Below, piece by piece: positions 32,210 through 41,690 of a stretch of 64,000 nt of DNA (positions are counted from its first letter, which is position 1; each line of letters opens with the position of its first letter). Made by a program: the position numbers and the translations under genes. The DNA lies in contig NZ_CAXUSG020000009.1 of NCBI RefSeq assembly GCF_964253915.1, positions 169,811 to 233,810 on the forward strand, given 5' to 3'. The notes beneath the pieces were generated by a model, which saw nothing but the letters and a program-made list of their open reading frames with translations, made no database searches and had not been told where the DNA came from. Source of the stretch: Metarhizobium sp964253915 (GTDB lineage: Bacteria; Pseudomonadota; Alphaproteobacteria; Rhizobiales; Rhizobiaceae).

Positions 32210-33687
32210 TCCATCACGCCATCGTGAGGGGCAGGGGAGATTTCGCGGAGTGGCGAAACCGGGCGCGGGCGTTCCTGTTCGCCGGCATCGAGCCGCAGGC
32301 CATCGACTGGCAGGAAGCGTCGATGGATGCCGGGCTGTTCGGATCGGAAGAAACGCCGCTGCCGCCGCCGGCGGAAGGAGCTGCGATCCATGTGCCGGCG
32401 GCCTTCATCGACCTGGCGACGGCAGTCGTCTGTCATTCCGATCCGGCCCGTTTCGACCTTCTCTATCGTCTTCTCTGGCGGCTGGCGCGGGAACGGGCGT
32501 TGCTGCAGGTGCGGGCGGACGAAGAGGTGGCCTGGGCACGGCTGCTGGAAAAATCGGTGCGCCGCGATAGCCACAAGATGACGGCCTTCGTGCGATTTCG
32601 CGAAATCGCATCGGCTGTGACGGCGCGACGCAGCTTTGTCGCATGGTTCGAGCCGGATCATCATATCGTCGCCCGCACGGCACCGTTCTTCCAGCGCCGT
32701 TTCAACGACATGGACTGGGTCATTGCCACGCCGCGGGGCACAGCCGCGTGGGACGGAACTCATCTGACGCTCTCCGACGAACCGGCGGAAAAGCCCGATA
32801 TCAGCGACGATGCCGACGAACTCTGGCGGATCTATTATGCCAACATCTTCAATCCGGCACGGTTGAAGGTGAAGGCGATGCAGGCCGAGATGCCGAAGAA
32901 ATACTGGAAGAACCTGCCGGAGGCAGACCTCATCCCCGGACTGATCGCCGATGCGGAGGCGCGGGTGATTGCCATGGCGAAGCGGCAGGCAAGCGAGCCG
33001 CTTGCCTTTCACGACCGCCTGCAGGCGGCAGCGCGAGCCGTTCCCGCCGAACCGCTGCCGCCCGCCGGCACGCTCGAGGCGCTGCGCACGGAGGCGGCAA
33101 GCTGTACCCGGTGTCTCCTCCATTGCAAGGCGACGCAGACGGTTTTCGGCGAAGGGCCGGACGATGCCGAGGTGATGTTTGTCGGCGAGCAGCCGGGTGA
33201 TCAGGAAGACCTTGCAGGACGCCCCTTCGTCGGTCCGGCGGGCAAGGTGTTCGATGCGGCCGTAACCGAGGCGGGTATCGACCGGCGCCGGCTCTACGTC
33301 ACCAATGCCGTCAAGCATTTCAAGTACGAGCCGCGCGGCAAGCGGCGCATCCACCAGAAGCCGAATATGGGCGAGGTGGAAAAATGCCGCTGGTGGCTGG
33401 CCCGCGAGATCGATCTGATCAAGCCGAAGCTGGTGGTCGCACTGGGTGCCACGGCTTACGCGGCGTTGACCGACGGCAAGGAAAAGCTCGGCGATATCAG
33501 AGGGAAGGCAATGCTGCTGGAGGGTGGCAGGACCTTGTTCGTCACCGTCCATCCGTCCTACCTCTTGCGCATTCCCGATGCGCAAAGGAGCCATGAGGAG
33601 AATCGGCGTTTCGTGGCGGACCTGATCGCCGTCCGACATCTCATGGCCCGGCTGGCTTCGGAGGAGAAAAAATCGGTCGCCGGCTAA
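32206..33687 (+). CDS. udgX: Fusion of a DUF4130 domain with a UdgX-type uracil-DNA binding glycosylase
   Basis: A 493-residue protein. The first 250 residues match the DUF4130 region found beside the linked radical SAM protein (LLYRLLWRLARERALL, MTAFVRFREI, PFFQRRFNDMDWVIATP). The rest is a family 4-like uracil-DNA glycosylase with CTRC, GEQPGDQEDLAGRPFVGPAG and TVHPSYLLR. The insert KRRIHQKP (379-386) carries His383, the residue that in mycobacterial UdgX bonds covalently to uracil-containing DNA. It therefore probably forms a suicide complex with uracil in DNA. Iron-sulfur cysteines are at least partly present. The gene is coupled to the radical SAM gene. Confidence 0.9.
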   Translation: MIHHAIVRGRGDFAEWRNRARAFLFAGIEPQAIDWQEASMDAGLFGSEETPLPPPAEGAAIHVPAAFIDLATAVVCHSDPARFDLLYRLLWRLARERALLQVRADEEVAWARLLEKSVRRDSHKMTAFVRFREIASAVTARRSFVAWFEPDHHIVARTAPFFQRRFNDMDWVIATPRGTAAWDGTHLTLSDEPAEKPDISDDADELWRIYYANIFNPARLKVKAMQAEMPKKYWKNLPEADLIPGLIADAEARVIAMAKRQASEPLAFHDRLQAAARAVPAEPLPPAGTLEALRTEAASCTRCLLHCKATQTVFGEGPDDAEVMFVGEQPGDQEDLAGRPFVGPAGKVFDAAVTEAGIDRRRLYVTNAVKHFKYEPRGKRRIHQKPNMGEVEKCRWWLAREIDLIKPKLVVALGATAYAALTDGKEKLGDIRGKAMLLEGGRTLFVTVHPSYLLRIPDAQRSHEENRRFVADLIAVRHLMARLASEEKKSVAG

Positions 33688-33742
33688 ATTTCTTCGGAAC
33701 CCTTGGCCTCTTTTCCGGTTTCACCGAAAGGAGGAGTAGGTC

Positions 33743-33835
33743 ATGAGCATCATTCAGTATTTCGGACTGTTCGATTTCATGCTGGTCGCCACCTTGGGCG
33801 CACTTTTCGTCGCCAGTCTGCTGGACGAAGCATGA
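33743..33835 (+). CDS. 30-residue single-span membrane peptide
   Basis: A very short gene starting at ATG 33743 after an exceptionally strong ribosome site (AAAGGAGG, 8 bases spacing counted from GGAG). The product is 30 residues, mostly one hydrophobic helix (FMLVATLGALFVASLL) with an acidic DEA end. It lies 55 bases after udgX and before a hairpin at 33849-33870. I recognise no family. The strong site and clean membrane helix favour a real small protein, possibly a subunit or regulator of a membrane complex. Confidence 0.55.
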   Translation: MSIIQYFGLFDFMLVATLGALFVASLLDEA

Positions 33836-33844
33836 GCTCAAAAG

Positions 33845-33874
33845 AGAAGCGGCGCCCGAGGGCGCCGCTGGCAT
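33845..33874 (-). terminator. Terminator of carB, possibly bidirectional
   Basis: AGCGGCGCCC and GGGCGCCGCT are perfect inverted repeats (33849-33858 / 33861-33870). On the minus strand they are followed by TTCTCTTTT, fitting termination of carB, which stops 43 bases upstream. The plus-strand side lacks a T run. Confidence 0.7.
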
Positions 33875-33916
33875 GATGGGATGTCCGCAGGGGCGGGACC
33901 GAGGTTTGCCCTTGTC

Positions 33917-36900
33917 TCAGAAGTAGCTCTGCAGCGGGCGGACTTCCAGGTTGCCGGCCTTCAAGGCCTTGATCGCCTGGGCGGCAGCCTCGGCGCCGGC
34001 CATCGTCGTGTAATAGGGCACCTTCTGCATCAGCGTGGCGCGGCGCAGCGACTTGGAGTCCGAGATCGCCTTGGTGCCGTCGGTGGTGTTGATGACCAGC
34101 TGGACCTGGCGGTTGCGGATGGCGTCCTCGATGTGCGGACGGCCCTCCAGAACCTTGTTGACCTTGGTGGCGGCAATGCCCTGTTCGGCAAGGAAGCGGG
34201 CCGTGCCGCCCGTTGCCAGAACCTTGAAGCCGATTTCGGTCAAAAGCCGGATCGCCGGCAGCACCCGTTCCTTGTCTTCATCGCGTACAGAGACGAACAC
34301 CGTGCCTTCACGCGGCAGCTCGACGCCGGCGCCGAGCTGTGACTTGGCGAAGGCCAGCGCAAAATCGGTATCGAGGCCGATGACTTCGCCGGTCGAACGC
34401 ATTTCCGGTCCGAGCAGGATATCGACGCCCGGGAAGCGGGCGAAGGGGAAGACGGCTTCCTTGACGGCAATGTGCTTCAGGGCGCGCGGATTGGGCTTCT
34501 CGCCGTAGGCGGCAATCGCCTGGTCGAGCTTTTCGCCGGCCATGACGCGGGCAGCGATCTTGGCGATCGGCGCACCGATGGTCTTGGCGACGAAAGGCAC
34601 GGTGCGCGAAGCACGCGGGTTGACTTCCAGCACGTAGATAACACCGTCCTTGATGGCGTACTGGACGTTCATCAGGCCGCCGACATTGAGCGCCTTGGCG
34701 AGTGCCGTCGTCTGGCGCTCCAGCTCGTCGACGATCTCGGTGGAGAGCGAACGCACCGGCAGCGAGCAGGCCGAGTCGCCGGAATGGATGCCGGCCTCTT
34801 CGATATGCTCCATGATGCCGGAGACGAACACATCCTTGCCGTCGCACAGCGCATCGACGTCCACCTCGATGGCGTTGGTCAGGTAGCTGTCGAACAGCAG
34901 CGGGTTCTTGCCGAGCAGCGTGTTGATCTGGCCGGTCTTGTCGTTCGGGTAGCGCTGCTTGATGTCTTCCGGCACCAGGCCCGGAACGGTGTCGAGCAGG
35001 TAGCTCTGCAGCTGGCTTTCCGAATGGATGATCTGCATGGCACGGCCGCCGAGCACGTAGGACGGGCGCACCACCAGCGGGAAGCCGATCTCGCCGGCGA
35101 CGAGGCGCGCCTGCTCGACCGAATAGGCGATGCCGTTGTTCGGCTGGGCGAGATCGAGCTTCATCAGCAGTTTCTGGAAGCGGTCGCGGTCTTCGGCCAG
35201 GTCGATCATGTCAGGCGCGGTGCCGAGGATCGGGATACCGTTCTTTTCCAGCGCTTCGGCGAGCTTCAGCGGCGTCTGGCCGCCGAACTGGACGATGACG
35301 CCGACCAGTTCGCCCTTCTCCTGCTCGGCGCGCAGGATCTCGATCACGTCTTCGGCCGTCAGCGGCTCGAAATACAGGCGGTCGGACGTGTCGTAGTCGG
35401 TCGAGACGGTTTCCGGGTTGCAGTTGATCATGATCGCTTCGTAGCCGGCATCCTTCAATGCGAAGGCGGCATGGCAGCAGCAATAATCGAACTCGATGCC
35501 CTGGCCGATACGGTTCGGGCCGCCGCCGAGGATGACGACCTTCTTGCGTTCGGAAACCTCAGCTTCCGAACGGGCAGCGCCGACGAAGGGCGTCTCGTAG
35601 GTCGAATACATGTAGGCGGTCGGCGAGGCGAATTCGGCGGCACAGGTGTCGATGCGCTTGAAGACCGGGCGGACGTTCAGGCGATTGCGCAGCTCAGCCA
35701 CTTCCTTCGGGCGCTTGGCCGTCAGGCTGGCGAGGCGGGCGTCGGAGAAGCCCATGGCCTTCAGCATGCGCAGGTTATCGGCATCCTGCGGCAGGCCGTG
35801 CTCGCGGATGCGCGCTTCCATATCGACGATCGCCTTGAACTGGGCGATGAACCACGGGTCGATCTTGCAGCCTTCGTGCACTTCGGCTTCGCTCATGCCC
35901 AAACGCAGCGCCTGGGCGACCATGCGCAGGCGGTCCGGCGTCGGCGTGCCGATGGCGGCGCGGATGGCGTTGCGGTTGTCGCTGCCGGCTTCGAGGCCGG
36001 GGATCTCGATTTCGTCGAGGCCGGTGAGGCCGGTTTCGAGGCCGCGCAGCGCCTTTTGCAGCGATTCCGCGAAGGTGCGGCCGATGGCCATGACTTCGCC
36101 GACCGACTTCATCGCCGTGGTCAGCACCGGCGAGGCGCCCGGGAACTTTTCGAAGGCGAAGCGCGGGATCTTGGTGACGACATAGTCGATGGACGGCTCG
36201 AAGGAGGCGGGCGTGGCGCCGCCGGTGATGTCGTTTTCCAGCTCGTCGAGCGTGTAGCCGATGGCGAGCTTGGCGGCGACCTTGGCAATCGGGAAGCCGG
36301 TGGCCTTCGAGGCCAGCGCCGAGGAGCGCGAGACGCGCGGGTTCATCTCGATGACGACGAGGCGGCCGTTCGCCGGGTTGACGGCGAACTGTACGTTCGA
36401 ACCGCCGGTCTCGACGCCGATCTCGCGCAGCACCGCAATCGAGGCGTTGCGCATGATCTGGTATTCCTTGTCCGTCAGCGTCAGGGCCGGCGCGACGGTG
36501 ATGGAATCGCCGGTATGGACGCCCATCGGATCGATGTTCTCGATCGAGCAGATGATGATGCAGTTGTCCGCCTTGTCGCGGACGACTTCCATTTCATATT
36601 CCTTCCAGCCGAGCACCGATTCCTCGATCAGCACTTCCGTCGTCGGCGAGGCGTCGAGGCCGCTGTTGACGATCTCGAAGAATTCCGAGCGGTTGTAGGC
36701 GATGCCGCCACCGGTGCCGCCGAGCGTGAAGGACGGACGGATGATCGCCGGCAGGCCGATGGTGTCGAGCGCCTGCGCGCCGACTGCCATGGCATGGCTC
36801 ATGTAGCGCTGCTTGCGGTCGGTTTCGCCGAGGTTCCACTGGTTTTCGAGCGCGTCCAGCGCCTTGTCCAGTTCGTCGCCGGAAAGCTGGGCCTTCAGCT

Positions 36901-37402
36901 TGGCACGTTCGGCTTCGTGGGTCTTGCGGTCGGCGTCCTTGATGTCGGTGGCGTTCGCTAGCATCGAGCGCGGCGTTTCGAGGCCGATGCGGGCCATGGC
37001 CTCGCGGAACAGGGCGCGATCTTCCGCCATGTCGATGGCGGCCGGCTTGGCGCCGATCATCTCGACATTATACCGCTCCAGCACGCCCATGCGCTTCAGG
37101 GACAGCGCGGTGTTGAGGGCCGTCTGGCCGCCCATGGTCGGCAGCAGCGCGTCGGGGCGCTCCTTGGCGATGATCTTGGCGACGACTTCGGGGGTGATCG
37201 GCTCGACATAGGTGGCGTCGGCGAGACCAGGGTCGGTCATGATCGTTGCCGGGTTGGAGTTGACGAGGATGACGCGGTAGCCTTCCTCCTTCAGCGCCTT
37301 GCACGCCTGGGTGCCGGAATAGTCGAATTCGCATGCCTGGCCGATAACGATCGGCCCGGCGCCGATGATAAGGATCGATTTGATATCTTGGCGCTTCGGC
37401 AT
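33917..37402 (-). CDS. carB: Carbamoyl-phosphate synthase large subunit
   Basis: A 1161-residue enzyme making carbamoyl phosphate from bicarbonate, ammonia (from CarA) and two ATP, for arginine and pyrimidines. The two homologous ATP-grasp halves are clear: ILIIGAGPIVIGQACEFDYSG at the start and VVILGGGPNRIGQGIEFDYCC in the middle. Each is followed by an NPET/NPAT box (VNSNPATIMTD and INCNPETVSTD). The C-terminal allosteric MGS-like domain ends the protein. MPKRQDIKS is the usual start, at 37402. carA lies 8 kb away in the same orientation, not adjacent. A terminator follows. Confidence 0.97.
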   Translation of the reverse strand: MPKRQDIKSILIIGAGPIVIGQACEFDYSGTQACKALKEEGYRVILVNSNPATIMTDPGLADATYVEPITPEVVAKIIAKERPDALLPTMGGQTALNTALSLKRMGVLERYNVEMIGAKPAAIDMAEDRALFREAMARIGLETPRSMLANATDIKDADRKTHEAERAKLKAQLSGDELDKALDALENQWNLGETDRKQRYMSHAMAVGAQALDTIGLPAIIRPSFTLGGTGGGIAYNRSEFFEIVNSGLDASPTTEVLIEESVLGWKEYEMEVVRDKADNCIIICSIENIDPMGVHTGDSITVAPALTLTDKEYQIMRNASIAVLREIGVETGGSNVQFAVNPANGRLVVIEMNPRVSRSSALASKATGFPIAKVAAKLAIGYTLDELENDITGGATPASFEPSIDYVVTKIPRFAFEKFPGASPVLTTAMKSVGEVMAIGRTFAESLQKALRGLETGLTGLDEIEIPGLEAGSDNRNAIRAAIGTPTPDRLRMVAQALRLGMSEAEVHEGCKIDPWFIAQFKAIVDMEARIREHGLPQDADNLRMLKAMGFSDARLASLTAKRPKEVAELRNRLNVRPVFKRIDTCAAEFASPTAYMYSTYETPFVGAARSEAEVSERKKVVILGGGPNRIGQGIEFDYCCCHAAFALKDAGYEAIMINCNPETVSTDYDTSDRLYFEPLTAEDVIEILRAEQEKGELVGVIVQFGGQTPLKLAEALEKNGIPILGTAPDMIDLAEDRDRFQKLLMKLDLAQPNNGIAYSVEQARLVAGEIGFPLVVRPSYVLGGRAMQIIHSESQLQSYLLDTVPGLVPEDIKQRYPNDKTGQINTLLGKNPLLFDSYLTNAIEVDVDALCDGKDVFVSGIMEHIEEAGIHSGDSACSLPVRSLSTEIVDELERQTTALAKALNVGGLMNVQYAIKDGVIYVLEVNPRASRTVPFVAKTIGAPIAKIAARVMAGEKLDQAIAAYGEKPNPRALKHIAVKEAVFPFARFPGVDILLGPEMRSTGEVIGLDTDFALAFAKSQLGAGVELPREGTVFVSVRDEDKERVLPAIRLLTEIGFKVLATGGTARFLAEQGIAATKVNKVLEGRPHIEDAIRNRQVQLVINTTDGTKAISDSKSLRRATLMQKVPYYTTMAGAEAAAQAIKALKAGNLEVRPLQSYF

Positions 37403-37665
37403 CGTGTCATCCATTCATTCGCGTGCGCGAAAAGCCGGTCCCGGTGTTGGGATCACCGGCCGGGTCGCGCGTTTAACATCTCTAAAGGCTAGAAGCGGCT
37501 TATAGGCAAATGTCTGCGCGAACGGAACCCCATAAATGCGGGAATCGACAGAAATGAACGGCGGTTTTCCGCCGGTTTTCCGGCATAGCGGATTTTTAAT
37601 CTTCTTGGTGTTGTCTGGCGTCCATGCATGGCAGTGCGTCCCTGAAACGCGAAGGCGGACACGGC

Positions 37666-38769
37666 ATGCCCGGAACGGCGAAGAAGCGAAGCGAATTCCT
37701 CTCGGCCCTCTGGGCTGCGACACGCGGGCGCGTGTTTTCCGACCGCTGGGCCTATCTCGTCATTATCCTCTATATGGCTGTCGGCATTCTGCTGCTGCAG
37801 GCGACCGGCAACGAGAAGATGATGTCCTACGGGATCTACGTGCTGGATTGGGCGCGGATGTTCCTGTTCCTCATGCCGCTCGGCGCCATCGCCTTCGATT
37901 TTTCCGCCGTGCTCCTGCGATTCGACCGTCGTCGTAAACTGGCATTCAGCCGCACCTATTCCGTCAAGCGGCTGGCGGCGCTGGCCGGCGGCAGCGTCAT
38001 GATGGTGGGGCTGATGCTCTTCCAGGGCACGTTCACCTCGGTGAAGAACACGCTGCCGGCCCTGAACGGCGGTTTTCCTTACGATACGTTGCATGCCGAC
38101 ATCGATGCCTGGCTGCACTTTGGCCAGGATCCCTGGCGCCTGCTTTATGCTATCGCCGCTTTCGCCCCTGTGCGGGCCATCGTCGAGTTCAACTACAACG
38201 TCCTGTGGTTCATCATCTGCTTCGGCAGCCTGTATTTCGTCGTCACCTCGCCCCGCGCCGACGCCGTCAGGAGACGTTACCTGATGATGTTCATGTTCGT
38301 CTGGGTTGTCTGCGGCAATCTTCTCGCCGGCCTGTTCCTGTCGGCGGGGCCGGCCTTTTATGGCGCGGTAACCGGCGATCACGGACGCTTCGCCGAGCAG
38401 ATGGCGTTTCTGGCCGGCAGCGAATGGCCGAATTCCGCCGTCAGCTATCAGAATTATCTTTGGGCGCTCTACGAACGCGGCCTGACCGGTTTTGGCGGCG
38501 GTATTTCCGCCTTCCCGAGCGTGCATGTCGGGCTGATCATGATGAATGCGCTGTTCGTTGCGCAATATTCCCGCCGGCTCGGCATGGCGGCTTTCGCCTA
38601 TGTCTTCTTCGTGCAGCTCAGTTCCGTCTATCTCGGATGGCACTATGCGATCGACGGTTATGTTTCCATCGTCGTCGTGCTGGCCGCCTTTTTCGCCCTG
38701 CAGGCGTTGCGCGGCAGGCAGGCGAGCAGCCGCAGCGCCATGCTGGTTTCCTCAGAGCTTCGCTCATAG
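37666..38769 (+). CDS. PAP2-superfamily membrane phosphatase or inositolphosphotransferase-like protein
   Basis: About 367 residues from ATG 37666, with AAGGCGG upstream. It has six or more membrane helices. The phosphatase motifs are FPSVHVGLIMM (C2-like His) and YLGWHYAIDGY (C3-like His and Asp). The form resembles the Aur1/Ipt1-type PAP2 group and not classic PAP2. The substrate is probably a lipid phosphate or lipid head group. It is divergent from carB and 99 bases upstream of a metallopeptidase gene in the same direction. Confidence 0.8.
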   Translation: MPGTAKKRSEFLSALWAATRGRVFSDRWAYLVIILYMAVGILLLQATGNEKMMSYGIYVLDWARMFLFLMPLGAIAFDFSAVLLRFDRRRKLAFSRTYSVKRLAALAGGSVMMVGLMLFQGTFTSVKNTLPALNGGFPYDTLHADIDAWLHFGQDPWRLLYAIAAFAPVRAIVEFNYNVLWFIICFGSLYFVVTSPRADAVRRRYLMMFMFVWVVCGNLLAGLFLSAGPAFYGAVTGDHGRFAEQMAFLAGSEWPNSAVSYQNYLWALYERGLTGFGGGISAFPSVHVGLIMMNALFVAQYSRRLGMAAFAYVFFVQLSSVYLGWHYAIDGYVSIVVVLAAFFALQALRGRQASSRSAMLVSSELRS

Positions 38770-38868
38770 CAGGCTCGTTGTCGTCAAGGCTTCGCTGGAT
38801 TTCCTGGTTGCAGGGGATATATAGCTGAAGGGGCATATTTCGAAGTGCCATGAGCCGGGAGACAGAGC

Positions 38869-39771
38869 ATGGAATGGAAGGGTCGCCGTCAATCGGACAA
38901 TATCGAGGACCGGCGCACGTCGGCTCCTGACTCGCCGGGTGGCAACCCGTTCGGACGCGGCGGCATGCGCATTCCCGTCGGCGGCCGTTCGGGCGGCGGA
39001 CTCGGCATCGGATCGATCGTTGCCATCCTGGTCGTTTGCTGGTTCCTCGGCATCAATCCGATGACGCTGCTCGACGACGGCAGCGGCAGTAACTTCCAGA
39101 CGGAAAACACCCAGCAGCGCTCGACGCCGCAGAACGACGAGATGACCGCCTTTGTCCGCACCGTGCTCGCCGAGACGGAAGACACCTGGACCGGCATCTT
39201 CAAGGCGAGCGGCGAAACCTACGAGCAGCCGAAGCTGGTTCTCTTCAGCGGCCAGACCAATTCCGCCTGCGGTTTTGCGTCCTCTGCGACGGGGCCTTTC
39301 TATTGCCCCGGAGATCGCAAGGTCTATCTCGACACCGAATTCTTCCAGCAGCTCGACCGCCAGTTCGGCGCGTCAGGCGATTTTGCCGAGGCTTACGTGA
39401 TCGCCCACGAAGTCGGCCATCACGTGCAGAACCTGATCGGCGTGCTGCCGAAGTTCAACCAGATGCGCCAGACGATGTCCGAAGTCGAGGCCAACAAGAT
39501 GTCGGTGCGTGTCGAGTTGCAGGCCGATTGTTTTGCCGGCGTCTGGGGCAAATTCACCCAGCAGAAGGGCATTCTCGAAGCGGGCGACCTGGAAGAGGCA
39601 CTCAATGCCGCCCAGCAGATCGGCGACGATACGCTGCAGAAGCGCAGCCAGGGTTACGTCGTGCCGGACAGTTTTAACCACGGCACCTCCGCCCAGCGGG
39701 TCAAATGGTTCAAGCGCGGCTTCCAGAGCGGCGACATGAAGACCTGCAACACATTTGCCGGGGATGTCTGA
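38869..39771 (+). CDS. ypfJ: YpfJ-family neutral zinc metallopeptidase
   Basis: A 300-residue protein with a Gly-rich N terminus, one membrane segment (about 44-66, LGIGSIVAILVVCWFLGI) and a large extracytoplasmic domain. The zinc motif HEVGHH begins at residue 180 (HExxH), with the third-ligand region in VELQADCFAGVWG. The conserved FYCPGDRKVYLD and the C-terminal DMKTCNTF are typical of the family. Its substrate is unknown. It may be transcribed alone or with the PAP2 gene. Confidence 0.9.
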   Translation: MEWKGRRQSDNIEDRRTSAPDSPGGNPFGRGGMRIPVGGRSGGGLGIGSIVAILVVCWFLGINPMTLLDDGSGSNFQTENTQQRSTPQNDEMTAFVRTVLAETEDTWTGIFKASGETYEQPKLVLFSGQTNSACGFASSATGPFYCPGDRKVYLDTEFFQQLDRQFGASGDFAEAYVIAHEVGHHVQNLIGVLPKFNQMRQTMSEVEANKMSVRVELQADCFAGVWGKFTQQKGILEAGDLEEALNAAQQIGDDTLQKRSQGYVVPDSFNHGTSAQRVKWFKRGFQSGDMKTCNTFAGDV

Positions 39772-39943
39772 GGCGGCATCGTCTGATTGTTGCCGATTTG
39801 GCAAGCCCGTTGAACCGGTGTGCCGCCCCCGCCTGCTGCTCGATGTGATGGATCGGTAGGGCGGGGCACGGCTCAACTGTTTCATTCCTTGCGCTTGGCG
39901 GGACCGTGATCGACCCGAAGCAGGCATTGGAGCCCATGTGTCG

Positions 39944-40546
39944 TCAACGCATGGGTTGCTGTTCCACGGCAGCAAACGAACTCAATGTGCCGTCATATTC
40001 AAGTGGTAGGCCGTCTAGAAAAAAGCTGGGCGTTCCTGTCACGCCGAAGCTTTCCACGGCCTGCGATGTAACCCGGTTCAGCTTGTCGTAGATGGCTTCA
40101 TTCTTGACGGCAGCATTGAATGTGTCGTTGTCGATCCCGTTCGCAGAAGCGATCTCGCGCAGAAGTCTTTCCTTCTCTTCCGTGCTGAAAATATCATCGA
40201 GCCTCGACGTAAACGCGGCGATCACCCTGTCTCGGTCCGCGTCTCCAGCGCTTTCCGCAAGCATGAATATGACGGCGTCGATGGCATTGCGGACGAAAGG
40301 GCGGATGGTGACCTTCAACTTGCCATTTTGGATGTACCTTTTCTCGAGGTCGGGAAGAACCTTTTTCTCGAAGTCCACACAATGCGGGCATGTCGGGGAT
40401 GAGTACACCACAAGGGTTTTCGGAGCGGCAGCACTCCCGAGAAAGCGATCCTCATAACCCTCGGGGGCCATGATGCTGTCGGCATGTGCCGATACGGCGG
40501 CGACAGACAGGAGAATAGACGAAAGCAGGACGGTCAGGATGCGCAT
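39944..40546 (-). CDS. Periplasmic DsbA-like thiol oxidoreductase
   Basis: A 200-residue protein with a signal peptide (1-22, SAHA-DS) and a thioredoxin/DsbA fold. The active site is SSPTCPHC with Cys53 and Cys56, and the cis-Pro loop is VTGTPSFFLDG. It belongs to the short DsbA_2/DsbG-like group. It begins 26 bases after the YeiH-like exporter gene and may share its transcript, which suggests a link between sulfur compounds and periplasmic thiol chemistry. Its substrate is unknown. Confidence 0.85.
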   Translation of the reverse strand: MRILTVLLSSILLSVAAVSAHADSIMAPEGYEDRFLGSAAAPKTLVVYSSPTCPHCVDFEKKVLPDLEKRYIQNGKLKVTIRPFVRNAIDAVIFMLAESAGDADRDRVIAAFTSRLDDIFSTEEKERLLREIASANGIDNDTFNAAVKNEAIYDKLNRVTSQAVESFGVTGTPSFFLDGLPLEYDGTLSSFAAVEQQPMR

Positions 40547-40572
40547 GAAAGCTCCAGATTGGCTGTGATACG

Positions 40573-41586
40573 TTAGTGGAATTGAAGGACCATGAGGCCG
40601 AAGAAACTCAGCGTCCCCAGTGCAGCCAGGGAAAGGACCCCGGCCAAGAGCACCCGCCCTCCGGACGCGAATACCGTGCGCATGTTGACCGAGAGGCCGA
40701 GGGCGGCCATCGAGACCGTTGTCAAGATTGTCGAGCCGCTCTTGGCTGCATCAACGAGATTGTCCGGTATGACGGCGAGGCTGCGAAGGCACATCATCAG
40801 GAAGAAGCCGACGATGAACCATGGAACAAGGTGTGTGAGAGACACCCGGTTTCCTTCTTCTGATCCACTTCCGTTCTTCAGGCGGAGCAGCAGAACGACA
40901 GGGCCGAGCATCAGAACCCGCATCAACTTCACCAGCGTGCCGATCTGAACGCTGGCGGTCCCCACCGGCGCGGTCACGGCCAACACTTGCGGCACCGCGT
41001 AAACCGTCATCCCTGCGACCACGCCATATTGCCATTCACTCAAATGCAAGAGAGGGAACAGGGGTGGCAGCAACAGGACGACAACGATTCCCAGCGCAGC
41101 CGTGAACGCAATGGATGCGGCCACATCGTCCTGCTTTGCGCCGATGACCGGGGCTGCTGCGACGATTGCCGAGTTGCCGCAGATCGAGTTACCGCAGGCC
41201 ACGAGCGTTGCCAGCCGGTCCGGGAGGCCAAGCAGCCGACAGAGTCCGTAGCTTGAAAGCAGCGATAGAATAACCGTGCAGATGACGATGCCGACCATCA
41301 GGCTTCCGGCGCCAGCGATCGTCGCGATGCTGACGGAGGCGCCCAGAAGCACGATTGCGACCTCCAGAATGATCTTGGCGGAGAAATCCACCCCTGCCTT
41401 GAAAATCGGCGCCAGGCCGGCGAGCGTATGGAACAGGGTTCCGAGAACGATCGCGAAGACAAGTCCGTCCATCAGTTCGTAGCCGAAGACCGATGTCTCG
41501 GCGTAAACGAGAATCTGAGCGGTTGCCGTGATCATGAGGGATAATGCGAACCCGGGAAAAATTTTCAAGATTTGACGCGTATGCAA
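40573..41586 (-). CDS. YeiH-family putative sulfate/sulfonate exporter
   Basis: About 337 residues with ten or so membrane segments. The pattern VGIVICTVILSLLSSYGLCRLLGLPDRLATLVACGNSICGNSAIVAAAPVIGA contains the GNSICGNSAI signature of this family (UPF0324). A TTG at 41586 with GGAG 8 bases upstream is the likeliest start; a longer frame to 41667 lacks a ribosome site and would fill the operator region. It is divergent from a LysR gene, as yeiH is from yeiE in Escherichia coli. Transport of sulfate, sulfite or a related anion is inferred. Confidence 0.85.
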   Translation of the reverse strand: MHTRQILKIFPGFALSLMITATAQILVYAETSVFGYELMDGLVFAIVLGTLFHTLAGLAPIFKAGVDFSAKIILEVAIVLLGASVSIATIAGAGSLMVGIVICTVILSLLSSYGLCRLLGLPDRLATLVACGNSICGNSAIVAAAPVIGAKQDDVAASIAFTAALGIVVVLLLPPLFPLLHLSEWQYGVVAGMTVYAVPQVLAVTAPVGTASVQIGTLVKLMRVLMLGPVVLLLRLKNGSGSEEGNRVSLTHLVPWFIVGFFLMMCLRSLAVIPDNLVDAAKSGSTILTTVSMAALGLSVNMRTVFASGGRVLLAGVLSLAALGTLSFFGLMVLQFH

Positions 41587-41690
41587 AATCTTTACTCCGT
41601 GAGAAATGATTTCAAAAAATACTCTCCCGGAGCATTCTGATATATCGAATAATATTTGACATTTCATTCTGGTTTTATGAATGATTGGGC

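Noticed and set aside
29158..33835. A defence island built from the caspase-like, radical SAM and UdgX genes
   Set aside because: The caspase-like protein has a signal peptide and probably works in the periplasm, while rSAM-UdgX resembles DNA repair; no nuclease, STAND ATPase or other defence gene is nearby.
34472..36961. An 829-codon plus-strand frame opposite carB
   Set aside because: Antisense shadow of carB, an unmistakable gene on the other strand.
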